The position numbers and the translations under genes were made by a program. Of a stretch of 64,000 bases of DNA, positions 22,101-34,531 are shown one piece after another (the first letter of the stretch is position 1; each line of letters opens with the position of its first letter). Source of the DNA: Bufo bufo (lineage: Eukaryota; Chordata; Amphibia; Anura; Bufonidae); the NCBI RefSeq assembly GCF_905171765.1, contig NC_053390.1:212603359-212667358 (forward strand), given 5' to 3'. The notes beneath the pieces were generated by a model that did not search any database, was not told the DNA's origin, and was given only the letters and a program-made list of their open reading frames with translations.

Positions 22101-25100
22101 AGCGTTCCGCCCATGTTAGAGGCCATGCTCAAGGCCAGCAACGTATCTGGTGAGCGTAGTATGCCGCCCAGAAAAGGAAGGGGGGGGGGATCATGCACAA
22201 GGCCAGCATCGCATTCAGGGAGAATGCGAGCAGTCGGTGAGAATGTGTGTATGCCACCTGAAGGAGGCATGCCCATGGCCGGCAGCGAATCCAGTGAGAG
22301 TGCGTACACCGCCCACGGAAGGGGGGTCATGATGTGGCCGACGGTGGATCCAGAGAGAGTGCATGTATAGGGGTCATGCACATGGCCAACAATGTACAGG
22401 CGAGAGAACAACCACCGACCGAGGGAGTGTATGTATGCCGCCACCCGGGAAGGAGGCATGCCCAAGGCCGGTAGTGAATCCAATGAGAGTACATCATATC
22501 GCCTATGGAAGGTGGTCATGCACATGGCTGGCAGTGAATCCAGTGAGAGTGCCGAATGCCGTCCACAGAAGGGAGTCATGCCTATGGCAGGCAGCGAATC
22601 CAGAGAGAGTGCAGCGTTCCGCCTAAGGAAGGGGGTCGTGCACATGGCCAGCACCGTATCCGGTGAAAATGCAGTATTCCGCCTAAAAAAGGGGGGTCAC
22701 GCACATGATCGGCAACGAATCCAGTGAGAGTGTAGCGTTCCGCCTATGGAAGGGGGGCACGCACATGGCCAGCAGCGAATCCAGTGAGAGTGCCGTGTTC
22801 CACCTATGTAAGGGGGTCGTGCACATGGCCAGCATTGTATCCGGAGAAACTGCAGTAGGCCGCCAAAGAAAGGGGGATCATGCACAAGGCCAACCCGCAG
22901 TTACGGAGAGTGCAGTATCCCGCCCAGGAGGCGGGCACCATAACTGGAGAGGGTGACGAATGTTGCCTACAGAAAAAGCATGCACCTTGACCAGCGCCGT
23001 AGCGCGGAGAGGGCAAAAAAAAACCCCAGAAGGGGAAAAAAGAACCTGGCAGCGCCGCAGCCGGGGAGCGCGACACCATGCCGCCTATGGAAGGGGGGCA
23101 TGTATACAGGCAGCACTCTGAGATGAGGCTGCAGCGTCCTGCGCAGCCCACAAGTCATATATATAATAAAAAAATTTTTTATTTTTTTTTAAACACACAG
23201 CCTCACTGAGGCAGATGCCACCTACAGGGCACAGATCCACCCATACAGGCCCATCCTCTGTGGGCGGGGGAACCTCCAGGCGGGAAAAATTCGCGCCTGG
23301 AGAAGTTCCAGCCCCCTCCAACAGAGGCCTGAATTTTTGCGGCCTAGTAGGCCGTGAAGCTGGGGCCTAAATTTTTAGCGGCGCCCGGCGAACCGGGGCC
23401 GCACAGTATTTAAAGTAGCGGCCGGGCCTACGGAGCGGCACATACCGGCCGCGGGTGCCCACCCCGCGGGCCGGAAGAGCCGGGGCCTAAATTTTTAGCG
23501 GCGCCCGGCTGACCGGGGCCGCAAGTACTTAAAGTACCAGCCGGGCCTACGGAGCGGCACATACCGGCCGCGGGTGCCCACCCCGCGAGCCGGGGACCCG
23601 GATAGAGCGGGATCGTCTTGAAGTGGAACACAAGACTTCGGCGCCCGGCCGACCGGAAGGTTCCGACGGTCGGCCGGGGCTGTTGAAGCGCTCCTTTGCA
23701 GGCCGCGGTGCCCACCCAGGTGTCCGGAAGTCAGGACCCTGCACCCGGCAGCCATTTTACCCCTGGAGCGGGCCCTTGGCCTAGAACAGCGCTCCATATG
23801 ATTTCACCCCTGCCGGCAGCTACAACCACCTTTCCCCTGGACCGGTGCCCGTGAGAGCAGGGAGGGTCAGTGGCAGCAAGGCGCGGGCCCTCTGGCCCTG
23901 AAGTAGTGGCCGGTAAGAGGGAGGGGGACCCTGAGACCGGGTCTGTGAGGGTGGGACGCCTGCATGACCCCTCCGTCAGGGGCAGCTAGGTGCGGACCTC
24001 CGCAGCTCCCTAGGCATTCCTCTTGTAGGAACAAGGGTGCCAATGTCCTGGAGGCCAGGAGAGAGGGAGCAGATGTCGACCTGCGGCAGCCCAGGGCCAG
24101 CCTAGGTCTAGCAGGGACAGAAGGGTCCATAGGCCCAGGTAAGGGTCAGGCACGCAGGAGACCGAGGGGGGGGGGGGGGGGGGACGTAGGGCTGGAGAAG
24201 CCAATCTCTCACCATAGCCGTCTTCACCCTCGGTCCGTTCCAGCAGGGTCGCCCCTTCAGCTACTGGCACCGTAGTGGCAGGACGCTGGGGGAGGGACTT
24301 GGCGTGCGGGCGACCCTTGCGCTGGCGGGATGCAGGGGAGCTGGGCTGCCCTGGTCCACCTTGCCTTCTGTGGGGGAGGCCGCAGTGCGGGTGACCGGCA
24401 CTGGCGCAGCTCAACCCCGGGAGAACAGAGAGGTCTAGTGCGTCTCTGTTATCCCTGATGATCTGGAACAAAAAGAAAATAAAACAAAGTAAAAATCTAA
24501 AATTGAAACAAGGAGAAACCAGCCCTGCAGAGCAGGGAGTGTCTTGCCTCCTTGGACACTAAGCAAAAACTGGCAGTCTCTCTCTCCAGGCTGAGGGTAT
24601 AGCTGTGGAGGAGGGGCTTAACAGTCTTCACGCCTCCTAGGGAGATGAGCTATACCCAAGGTCTTCTGTGTCCCCCAAGGAAATTGGGCGAGAAAATATG
24701 TTTGCCATTACTAAAGGACATCATTTTGCACCAATGTACATAATGACACATTAAAGGGGTTTTCCGGTTTCCATATATTTATAAGCTAGCCTCAAGATAG
24801 GTCATCAATATCATATTGATTCTACACACGGTACCCCCACCGATCAGTTGTTTGCGGCAGCTGTCAATGTCGGAAACACAGTGGACAGAGAAGGAAGCAG
24901 AAAGCTGTGTCGGCTTACAACAGCTCAGCTCAGTCACTAGTGAACAGCTGATCCGTGGGAGTGTTAGGTGTGGGACCCCCACCAACCTTTCAACAAGCTT
25001 TGCATTAATCAATAGTACAGTGTGTACATGAGGAATACCAGTATTTCTGGTCATTATATCATTATTGTTTAGCAGTTTTCCCCTGTTCAGGCTGAATGTC

Positions 25101-28100
25101 TAGTTTGCAGTTTTCCCAGTTCTGATGGGTGTACACCATCTCCCATTCACTGCACTCAGAAAGTAGAGGAGAGTCTGCTTCATAACCTTCTCCTACTTAC
25201 TAAAAATCAGACCTAGGATCATGGAGGACATTACAGAGAAATAGTGATCTGTATGGTTATGAATAAAGTATATTGGACTAAGATATAAACTTCCTATTTA
25301 GCTGCAGCAGTCTAATTTGTCGTTGTCAGTATTACTCTGCTCATGCTCACTCCTCCCTGCCCTCTCCAAAGTCTTTTATTGACATATGTAATCAGGTCCT
25401 TCAGTTGAGCTGCTCCCATACTGCATTGATTCAAAGCATATTTCAAAGAGAAAAGCATTTAGCAAGGGGGGAAGGGGGTAAACAGCTGAGAACTAGACAT
25501 TTCTCTCTGAAAATACATATTACAAAGTTTCCTATGGTCGCTTGTACTATTGATTTATACAAAGTTGTCTGAAAATGTAGTGACTATTTAACAAATAGTT
25601 GGGCAAAAGTAGTAAAGGTATAAAGATGAATAGTATAAAATGATTACCTTCAGTCTTTTTATGGGGTGCATATGATGCTGCTGAGGCTACCTGACATTTA
25701 GCCACAAGAAACATTGCACGGCCCTTATCCAGAACGGCACCATGAGCCAGTATGGGCTCTATTGCCATATGCAGAATATTCAGGGCTTGCTCTGGAATGC
25801 CAAGCATCAGCTGTAGAAATACAACAGTATTAAATTTGTTCAGTTATCAAAAATTCAGGAAAGATGGAGAGATGAGAGGTTAAAAGAACAACTACATGCT
25901 ATATGGTAAAGCTTTCCAATCTTTTTTTTAACTAAATATGTGAATAGATATCTTTGTACACAAACTTTCAATAAATATTATTAGGGGCAAGAGGCATGTT
26001 TATTACTTTGCTGCAGTCTAGTCTCTAATTTCTGACCTACAGACTCTGTAAATCAGGGGTGGGGAACCTCTGTGACCATTTCATGTGGCCTCCGGACCCT
26101 TGCCAGAAAATGCTAATGACCGCTTCCATTATAGAAGCGGTCATTAGCATGCGAGAGGCACAAGAAGGTGAGAACAGTGCTGCACTGGCTGTACTCACCT
26201 TTCCTGGTATTCTTCCGGGCCCACACTGTGTCCAGACACGTACAGTGTCAGGACGTAGCGCACGTAGACGCGCACTATGACTTGGCGCTGTGCGCTGTCA
26301 GGTCACAGTACAGCGCGGCAGGAAGAAGACCAAGGAGGGTAAGTCAATCTGCCAAGTGGCAGAGCCATCCGAAGCTGGAGAGGTAAGTTTATTTTTTTTA
26401 TTTTTTTTAAATGTCTGATCTGAGGGTGGGAGGCCTATTGGGGGTCTGATGAGGCCGGAGAGAGTCTGATCTGAGGCTGAGAAACAGATAAAGGCAGGGA
26501 CAGTTGCAAAGAAAGAGACAGGGAGAGTGAAAGCCCCTCTAGGATGAGCTTGGCTGTCATTAATGGCAAATAAAGAACTAAATATATAACATTCTCAACT
26601 TAAATATTAGACTGCTATGTGTGGTCAAAATGGCTTCTGTACTATTTGTAATATATAGTGCAGGCGCCATTTTGTGCTGCAAAAAAGGAGATTTTTTGTG
26701 AAACTCACCTGTAAAATCTTTTTCTCGTCTTTTCCATTGGGGGACACAGACCCATGGGTATAGCCTAGGTCATTACTAGGAGGAGACACTATGCAAATAA
26801 AAAAAAAGAGAGCTCCTCCTCCACGGGCTATACCCCCATGCTCCACCGGGAGGATCCCAGTGCGTGCAAAAGCAGTAGGAGACAAAAACTACAGAGACCA
26901 GAACAAATGAATACCGCCATCGGACCGTTAACCCGAGGTCCCGAAGAACTAAACCAACCCCTCCTGCAACAGGTAAGAATGGGAGGGAGCTGTGTCCCCC
27001 AATTGAAAAGACGAGAAAAAGATTTTACAGGTGAGTTTCACAAAAAATCTGGGACGTCCCAGAGCAGTCCATGGGGTGGGAAAAAGATCAGCACCTCCAG
27101 GCGGAAACGCCCAGCGGTCAAACAGGAACCACCGCCTGCAATACCTGGCGCCCAAGGGCAACATCAGCTGATGCCAAAGAGTGCAGTTGGTAAAACTTTG
27201 TAAAGGTATGTAAGGACGACCAGATGGCCGCCTTACAAATTTGAGATGCCGAGGCGCGATAACGCCTAGCCCAGGAGGCCCCCACCGCCCTGGTGGAGTG
27301 CGCGGTAACCCCAGCTGGGGGAACCCTGCCACGGGAACGATAGGCCGTGGCAATAGCCGACCTAATCCACCGAGACCTTGGAAGCCGCCAGACCCTTACG
27401 AGGCCCTTCGGAATCACGAAAAGGGCGTCCGTACGGCGGAAAGGGGCAGTAACCGACAGGTACACCCGCAGAGCACGGACAACGTCCAGAGAATGGAGAG
27501 CGCGCTCCTTGCGGAACGCCGGGGATGGACAAAAAGAAGGCAGGACCATATCCTCATTAAGGTGGAAGGAGGAGACCACTTTGGGCAAAAAGGAAGGAAC
27601 CGGGCGTAGCACCGCCTTATCCTGGTGGAAGACCAAAAAGGGGCTCCCTAGAGGAAAGAGCGGCCAGCTCCGACACCCTCCTGATCGAGGTTATGGCCAC
27701 CAAAAAGACCACCTTCCAGGTGAGAAGACTCAAGGAAACCTCCCTCTGAGGCTCAAAGGGAGCCGCCTGGAGCGAAGACAGAACCAAATTGAGATCCCAG
27801 GGGGGCAGGGGAGGAACATACGGAGGAACCGAATGCGCCACCCCCTGCAGGAAAGTCCTCACCGGACCGAGCAGAGCCAGAGATCGCTGGAAGAAAATGG
27901 CTAGAGCCGAGACCTGGCCTTTCAGGGACATTCCCATCTCAAGGCCCGACTGGAGAAAGAAGAGGGAGGACCACCGGAACCGAGAAACGAAGGGGAAAGA
28001 AGCCTAGCTTCTCACAAAAGGCAAGAAAGGCCTTCCAGGTACGATAGTATAACCGGGAGGAAACTGGTTTTCTGGCCTTGATCATGGTCTTCATAAACGG

Positions 28101-31100
28101 AGTCCGAGAAACCCCTCTTCTTCAGGATGGCGGTCTCAACAGCCACGCCGTTAAACGAAGTGACCGTAAATTCTGGTGGAAGAGCGGTCCTTGAGACAGT
28201 AGGTCCTCCCCGAGAGGAAGAGGCCACGGAACGTCTGCCAGCATCCGAGTGACGTCTGAGAACCAGGCGCGGCAAGGCCAATCGGGGGCGATGAGAATGG
28301 TCAGAATCCCTTCCGTCGTGATCTTGCGAAGGACCTTTGGTAGTAGAGGCAGTGGTGGAAAAACAGAGGAGACACCAGCGCGTCCACCCCATATGCCTCC
28401 GGATCCCGAGCACGGGCCAGGAACGTGGGAACCTTGTTGTTGAGCCTGGAAGCCATCAGGTCCACGTCCGGGCGGCCCCAACGGCAACAGACGTCCTCGA
28501 ATACCTCCGGATGTAAAGACCACTCTCCCAGATCCACTGTGTTGCGGCTGAGAAAGTCCGCCTTCCAATTGTCGAGCCCTGGGATGTACACTGCCGACAG
28601 TACTGGAACATGAGTCTCCGCCCGCTGGAGGATCCTTTCCGCCTCCTGCATCACCGTCCGGCTGCGGGTCCCGCCCTGATGGTTGAAGTAAGCCACGGCT
28701 GTGGCATTGTCCGACTGGACCCTTACCGGGTGACCTGCTAGGAGAGGAGTCCAATGAGAAAGGGAGAGGAAAATTGCTCTGAGCTCCAGCACGTTGATCG
28801 GAAGGCGGGCTTCTGCCACCGACCAAATCCCCTGAACCGTCCGGGCCTGGAGAACGCCACCACAACCCAGGAGACTGGCGTCGGTGGTGACGACCGCCCA
28901 GGAGATCGGAAGGAAGGACCTCCCTGAAGTCAGGTTCTGAGGGGACAGCCACCAATGGAGTTCTACACGAACCCGAGGAGGCAGGCAGACCCGAGAGTCC
29001 AGACAGCGCGATGTCCTGTCCCAAAAGGACAGGATCACCCGATGCAGAGGCCGAGTGTGAAACTGGGCAAAGGGGACGGCCTCGAATGAGGCCACCATAA
29101 GCCCCAGAACCTTCATGCACTCCCGGATGGAGAGACGTTGGGAGTGCAGGAGGCGAGACACCGACTCCTGTATCCAAGAGGACTTGGGATCCGGAAGGAA
29201 TATCCGAGCTGCCGTGGTGTCCATAACCATCCCTAGTAAGGTCACCCTCTGAGAGGGGTGAAGAGAGGACTTCTGGAAATTGACCAGCCAGCCGAACTGT
29301 TCCAGAGTCTGAACAGTGATTCGGACGCTGTCCTTGGCCTGGGGAAGGGAGGGAGCCTTTATCAGTATGTCGTCCAGGTAGGGCAACAGAGATATGCCCC
29401 TGGTACGGAGAAGCGCCAAGATCTTTGTGAATACCCGAGGGGCTGTCGCCAGCCCAAAGGGAAGGGCGACAAACTGGTAATGCTGTCCGCCGACAGCGAA
29501 GCGCAGGAACCTGTGGTGAGATTCTGACATAGGGACATGCAGATAGGCGTCTTGGATGTCCACAGACGCGAGGAACTCCCCTAGAAGAAGAGAAGCAATA
29601 ACTGAGCTGAGGGGTTCCATCCGGAACCTCCGTATCCGCAGGGACCTGTTTAAGAGCTTCAGGTCTAGGACCGGACGCACTGATCCCTCCTTCTTTGGCA
29701 CAACAAATAGGTTTTAGTAGAAACCTGCGCCTTGTTCCTCTAGGGGGACTGGGACAATCACTCCCCTGTCCAAAAGGGAAGAGACCGCTTGCAAAAGGGC
29801 CGAGGCCCGGACCGGATCCCCTGGAACCCGAGAAGGGAAGAAACGATCCGGAGGCCTGGAAGCTAATTCTATTTTGTAACCAGATGTTACAATTTCCAGG
29901 GCCCAGGCGTCCTGGATGTGAGCTCTCCAAACCTGTTGAAAGGAGAGCAGTCGGCCCCCCACCGCAAGAGGTGGGGGCACCCCCTTCAGGCGGAGGACTG
30001 CTTGGGGGCCGCGGGGCGGGCTGATTGTGGCCGCGGGCGCCAGGAAGGTTGGGGCTTAAAGGCAGGCTTCTTGCGGGAGTCCTGAGTGTCACCCGTGAAG
30101 GGGGCCGCCGCAGACCTTGAAGAGGAGAAGCGACGAACGGACTAGTTCCTAGAACCAGAGGACCGAGCTCCAAAAGGTGCGCTTGGATCTAGATTGGGGC
30201 AGGTTGGTTCTCTTGCCTCCCGTCGCGTCAGAGATGATCTCGTCCAGCTTAGCACCAAAAAGCCTGGAACCCGCAAAGGGGAGGCTAGTGAGGGAACGCT
30301 TGGAGGAAGCGTCAGCGTCCCAAACCTTCAACCAGACTTCTCTGCGCTGAGTGACCGAAAGGGCCGAAACCCGCGCAAAAAGAATGCTAACATCAAAGGA
30401 AGCTTCACAGAGGAACTTCGTCGCCTGAGACATCTGGAGGACAAAGTTCAAGGTGTCCGCAGAGGCATTCTGCTCCGCGAGGTCCTGATGGTGGCGCTGC
30501 AACCATACTGAAAGTGCTCTGGATACCCAGGCCGAGGCGAAAGCGGGCCGCAGGCCTGTGCCTGCCAGAGTGAAAATGGCTTTGGAAATAGAATCCAAAC
30601 GCCTGTCCACCGAGTCCCGTAGAGAGGAAACGTCCAAGACAGGTATGGCTGTATTCTTAGCCAATCTGGCCACCGGCGGGGTCGACCTTAGGAGGTGAAG
30701 ACCACTGCTGCACATTTTCTGCCGGAAGTGGATAAAGAGTATCCATGCGTTTCGTGGCAGAAAATCAGTGATTAGGGCAGTCCCAGGCCCTAGAGAGGAC
30801 CTTGTCGAATTCGCCATGGATGGGGAATACAACCGTTTGTGGTTTCCTAGAATGGAAAAGAGGAAATTCCTGGCTACTTGCGGAAGGAGATTCCCCCTGG
30901 ATATCAAAAGTATCCCAGACCGCCGCCACCAAGTCTGCCACCATGGTGGACAGCTTGGGCAAGGGGTTCCAGCTCTGTGTCCTCGTTCGAACTGGATCGT
31001 TCCCCTTCCGATCTATGGTCCCTGCGAGGAGGGGAAGTGTCTGAACGGGCCTCCAGGCAAGGAGGGGAAGCAGAATCATCCGAGGAGCGATGCTGCTGCG

Positions 31101-34100
31101 TACGCTGCCTCTTAGCGGCCGAGCGGCCTCTGTGGGAACCACTGGGAGGTGGATTGGTGTTAGCCACAGGATCCATGGAGGCCATGCGCTTCATGAAGGC
31201 CATGGTGGCCCGAGAGACTTGGGCTAAATTCCATGACGGGGCGGAGGGAGGACTGGGCTGAGTGAGAGGAGAAGGAGGAGGGGGGAGGATGATCCTGTCC
31301 AGAGGCCAGGCAAGAGTCACAGGATCCAATGACCAATAGTGGCAAACAGCAGGCCTTACATGACCCCAGTGGGGCCTGAGGAGCCGCCTTGGATTTTTTG
31401 GGGGGGCCCCGGTTTCGGCATGATGGCGGCAATCCCAGCAAAGAAAAAAAGGTCAGGGTCTCCTACCGTTCCTGCAGCACACTGAGCTAAACAACTATCC
31501 TACCGCGACCCGTGAGGAGCAATTGGGAGCAGCCGCGGGTGGAGAGCGCTGAGACGGAAGCGCCGGAGCTGAAGAAATAGGGCTCCGCCCACTAATCGCG
31601 TCAAGGAAGGGAAGTATGAAAAAAAAGGCGCTCCGTCGCCAAAATGGCGTAGCGGGGGATAATAGAGTCGCGGCCGCCGGAAGAGTAGGAGAACCGAGCA
31701 GCGCTGGTTACAGTACCGCTGTGGGAGGAGGCCGAGGAAGCTGCCACTTCTGTAAGAAAGATTGCCCCAGACAGGAATCCTTCCCCCCCTTCAACGTCAC
31801 CCACTCAGCGGGCCCTAAGTGTCACATCGGGAGACAGAGGGAGGGCAGGGGGCTCTGCAGGAGTGCCGCATATACTTATCTGCGCCCTGCAGTCTTCGCC
31901 CTCTGCTCCACACCAGCGGGGGTCACCTCTTCAGTCAGCTGTCACAAGGAGTGGCAGTGATCTGGTAGGAGGGCAGGATAGGTGACCCCAGATCTGGTAG
32001 GTCGCCGGAGCTGCAGGTCGAGCCCGGTTCCACTTATCTTCTTGGGGGAGGTAGCCGGGGACACCAATTCAACCCCGGCTCTCGCTCCACCGAGAGACAT
32101 GGGAAGCAAAATGCGACCCTGCGTCCTCTTGCTGAAAAAAAATAAACAGGAGTAGAGTTAAAATGTCACCTCCTTATCCGACACTAAGCAAGACTGGGGT
32201 CATCCCGGTGGAGCATGGGGGTATAGCCCGTGGAGGAGGAGCTCTCTTTTTTATTTGCATAGTGTCTCCTCCTAGTAATGACCTAGGCTATACCCATGGT
32301 CTGTGTCCCCCAATGGAATGTGCGAGAAATACAGTGCTCTAGATTTTTTTTTTATTGAAGCGCAATTTCTGTAAATTACCCCTAAGTCATTTGACCAAAT
32401 AAAGCAGTCAAATTTTTAAGTTGAGAATTTTGTATGGCCCCCGAACAATGTTACAAATATCCAAATGGCCCTCCGCAGCAAAAAATGTCCCTACTCCTGC
32501 TGTAAATTATCAAAAACTACTTCAGCTCCCTTCCAAATCAGACTACAGTAATACAGTAAATAGTAGAGGAGGAGGGGGATGCAGCTGCAATTCTCAGTGT
32601 TTATGAGAGGTGAGCAGACCTGGGGAGACATCTGGCTGGTTCTTAGTGCTGAGCACAGAAATAGCATTACAATAGGAAGAGTTGACCTACTCAGCATGCA
32701 TGGAGAGAGAAAATATGCAATTTCATGTTAAAGGAAGGACTGCATGCGCTTCATTTCATATGCTTCTACAGCTGCAAAAACATTTTTGCATGAATAAGCA
32801 CACTTTAAAAGTTGTTTAGAGGGAGATTATTTTTACCTTGACCGATACACCACCTCTGCTCCAGTCCCCACTGCTATCTACTTTCTGTCTTTGCTCAACA
32901 TGACAGAAATGCTAGTCAAGGCCTGCTCAGGTACGCACAGGCTGAGGCGGGTCATCACTAACAACACTGACTGACTTAGCTGGCCTCTCTCGTGGAATTT
33001 CCAATGAATCAAGCAAAGACAGGAAGTGGACAGCAGCAGGTAGGTGGATCAGGTAGCTTAAAGGGGTATTCCAGTTATTTGAAGTTCTCCCCTATCCACA
33101 TACCTATTAGATTGGAGAGGGTCTGAGTAGTAGGACCCTGACCAATCACGGGAATGAGGGCCTAGTACCACCTGCAGCCGCCCTGAAATGAACGAATCGG
33201 CCGGTAGCACAAGCGCGTGGCTGCTCCATTCATTTCTATGGGAGTACAGTGCTCTGCTATCAGCAGGGGGTACAGGGCCCCCGATCGCGTTATCTGTGGG
33301 GGTCCCAGCGGAAGGACCAACACCAGTTCAATAGTTATCCCCTACCCTGTTGATATGGGATACCTTGAAAAAACAAAAATACCCCTCTAAGAAAAAAAAT
33401 ATGTATCTTCCTGAAAAACATGTTTAAATGCTGGATGGACCGTCCAGTTTTCAAAGTTTCCTACCTGTGAAAAAGCCACATTTAGCACCGTCTCTGAGGC
33501 CAAGTACTGTAAACGGTACTCCCTAGATAGGGCTAGTGCTTGGAGTAAGACAGGCAATGCAACTGGGTGACATGAAGATCTCCAGTAGAGCTCTGCTAAG
33601 GATAGAAGGACTCTGAAATGACAGAGCAGATATAGTAACAGGTTTGCTATTGGGCAGACTAGATGGGCCAAATGGTTCTTATCTGCCGACACATTCTATG
33701 TTTCTATGTTTGCGGTGGAATGGAAAATACAGTGAAAAAAAGTCACTGTAGCTTCAGTTCTCCTGGCAAGGATCTGTTTACCTGGCTGCAGTGGTGAAGT
33801 CACATTGACAACACATGATTGCTGCACTCAATTAGTGGCCTCAGCACTGCACCAAAAAGCAGTAATTAGATGCAGTGGTCACGTGTCAAATCCTGGCCAA
33901 TAGAAACAGATCCTTGAAAAATATCATTGTTTCCCCCACATGATGAGATTTTGTGTAAATTACCGGTAAACCTTTAGGTCGAGGCAAAGTTCAGAACACA
34001 ACTGTCAGTGCTACATATACATGAAGTGTAACTAACCTTATAACCATCTCCATGTTTTTTACTTTCTGACAGTGAATCAGTAGCACCTGTAGAATTTTAT

Positions 34101-34474
34101 GAGCTTCTGCCGTTTGGTTTTGTGCTTTCAAAACAACGGCTTTCCTACAAAGAAGGGCAAATTGTTAATCAGAAGTGTTGCTGCTTACATCACATTACAA
34201 GGATTTGTCTGGCAGGATAAGGCTACTTTCACACTTGCGGCAGGACGGATACGACATGCTGTTCACCATGTCGGATCCGTCCTGCGGCTATTTCGCCGTG
34301 CCGCCGCTCCGTCCCCATTGACTATAATGGGGACGGGGACGGAGCTCCGGCGCAGCACGGCGAAATAGCCCAGGACGGATCCGACATGGTGAACAGCATG
34401 TCGGATCCGTCCTGCCGCAAGTGTGAAAGTACCAAAGTACCCTTGAATTTGTTTTATACATGCAGGTAGAATAA

Positions 34475-34531
<57 letters not shown>

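Larger units (their letters stand above)
19187..24696 (-). mobile_element. DIRS-type retrotransposon derivative E2 (5.5 kb)
   Basis: Inverted terminal repeats 19188-19343 and 24570-24696, internal complementary region 19463-19564, decayed recombinase fragments on the minus strand (about 19507-20900), a 60-bp tandem array (21990-22915) and a GC-rich leader (23200-24450). No RT or RNase H motif is found. Inserted in the last ANAPC5 intron in the same orientation as the gene. Confidence 0.85.
26687..32330 (-). mobile_element. DIRS retrotransposon E3 (5.6 kb) with gag, RT-RNase H and tyrosine recombinase
   Basis: Inverted terminal repeats (26687-26855, 32195-32330), half of an internal complementary region (26991-27050), and the DIRS gene set on the minus strand in the order gag (31428-30149), RT-RNase H (29980-28122), recombinase (28180-27118). 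Each is broken by frameshifts or a stop. No integrase or protease of the LTR type is present, as expected for DIRS. Inserted in a hAT element in an ANAPC5 intron, in gene orientation. Confidence 0.92.
26054..32499. mobile_element. hAT element (~800 bp) split by DIRS element E3
   Basis: Left end CAGGGGTGGGGAACCTCTG and right end AAATGTCCCTACTCCTG, with the 8-bp duplication CTGTAAAT at 26046-26053 and 32500-32507. Subterminal blocks 26590-26640 and 32388-32430 are complementary (ATTCTCAACTTAAA). The two halves are 26054-26686 and 32331-32499. No transposase, so non-autonomous. Confidence 0.85.

Noticed and set aside
21556..22119. 187-codon open frame on the plus strand
   Set aside because: Antisense to element E2 with no recognisable domain; explained by low stop density in GC-rich tandem sequence.
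21990..22915. Possible CRISPR-like array
   Set aside because: The units are contiguous and diverged, with no constant repeat and unique spacer, and the genome is a vertebrate.
28122..30173. 683-codon open frame on the minus strand
   Set aside because: Most of it is the shadow of the RT-RNase H frame in a Pro/Gly/Ser-rich reading. Only its last ~70 codons are genuine element sequence, after a frameshift.
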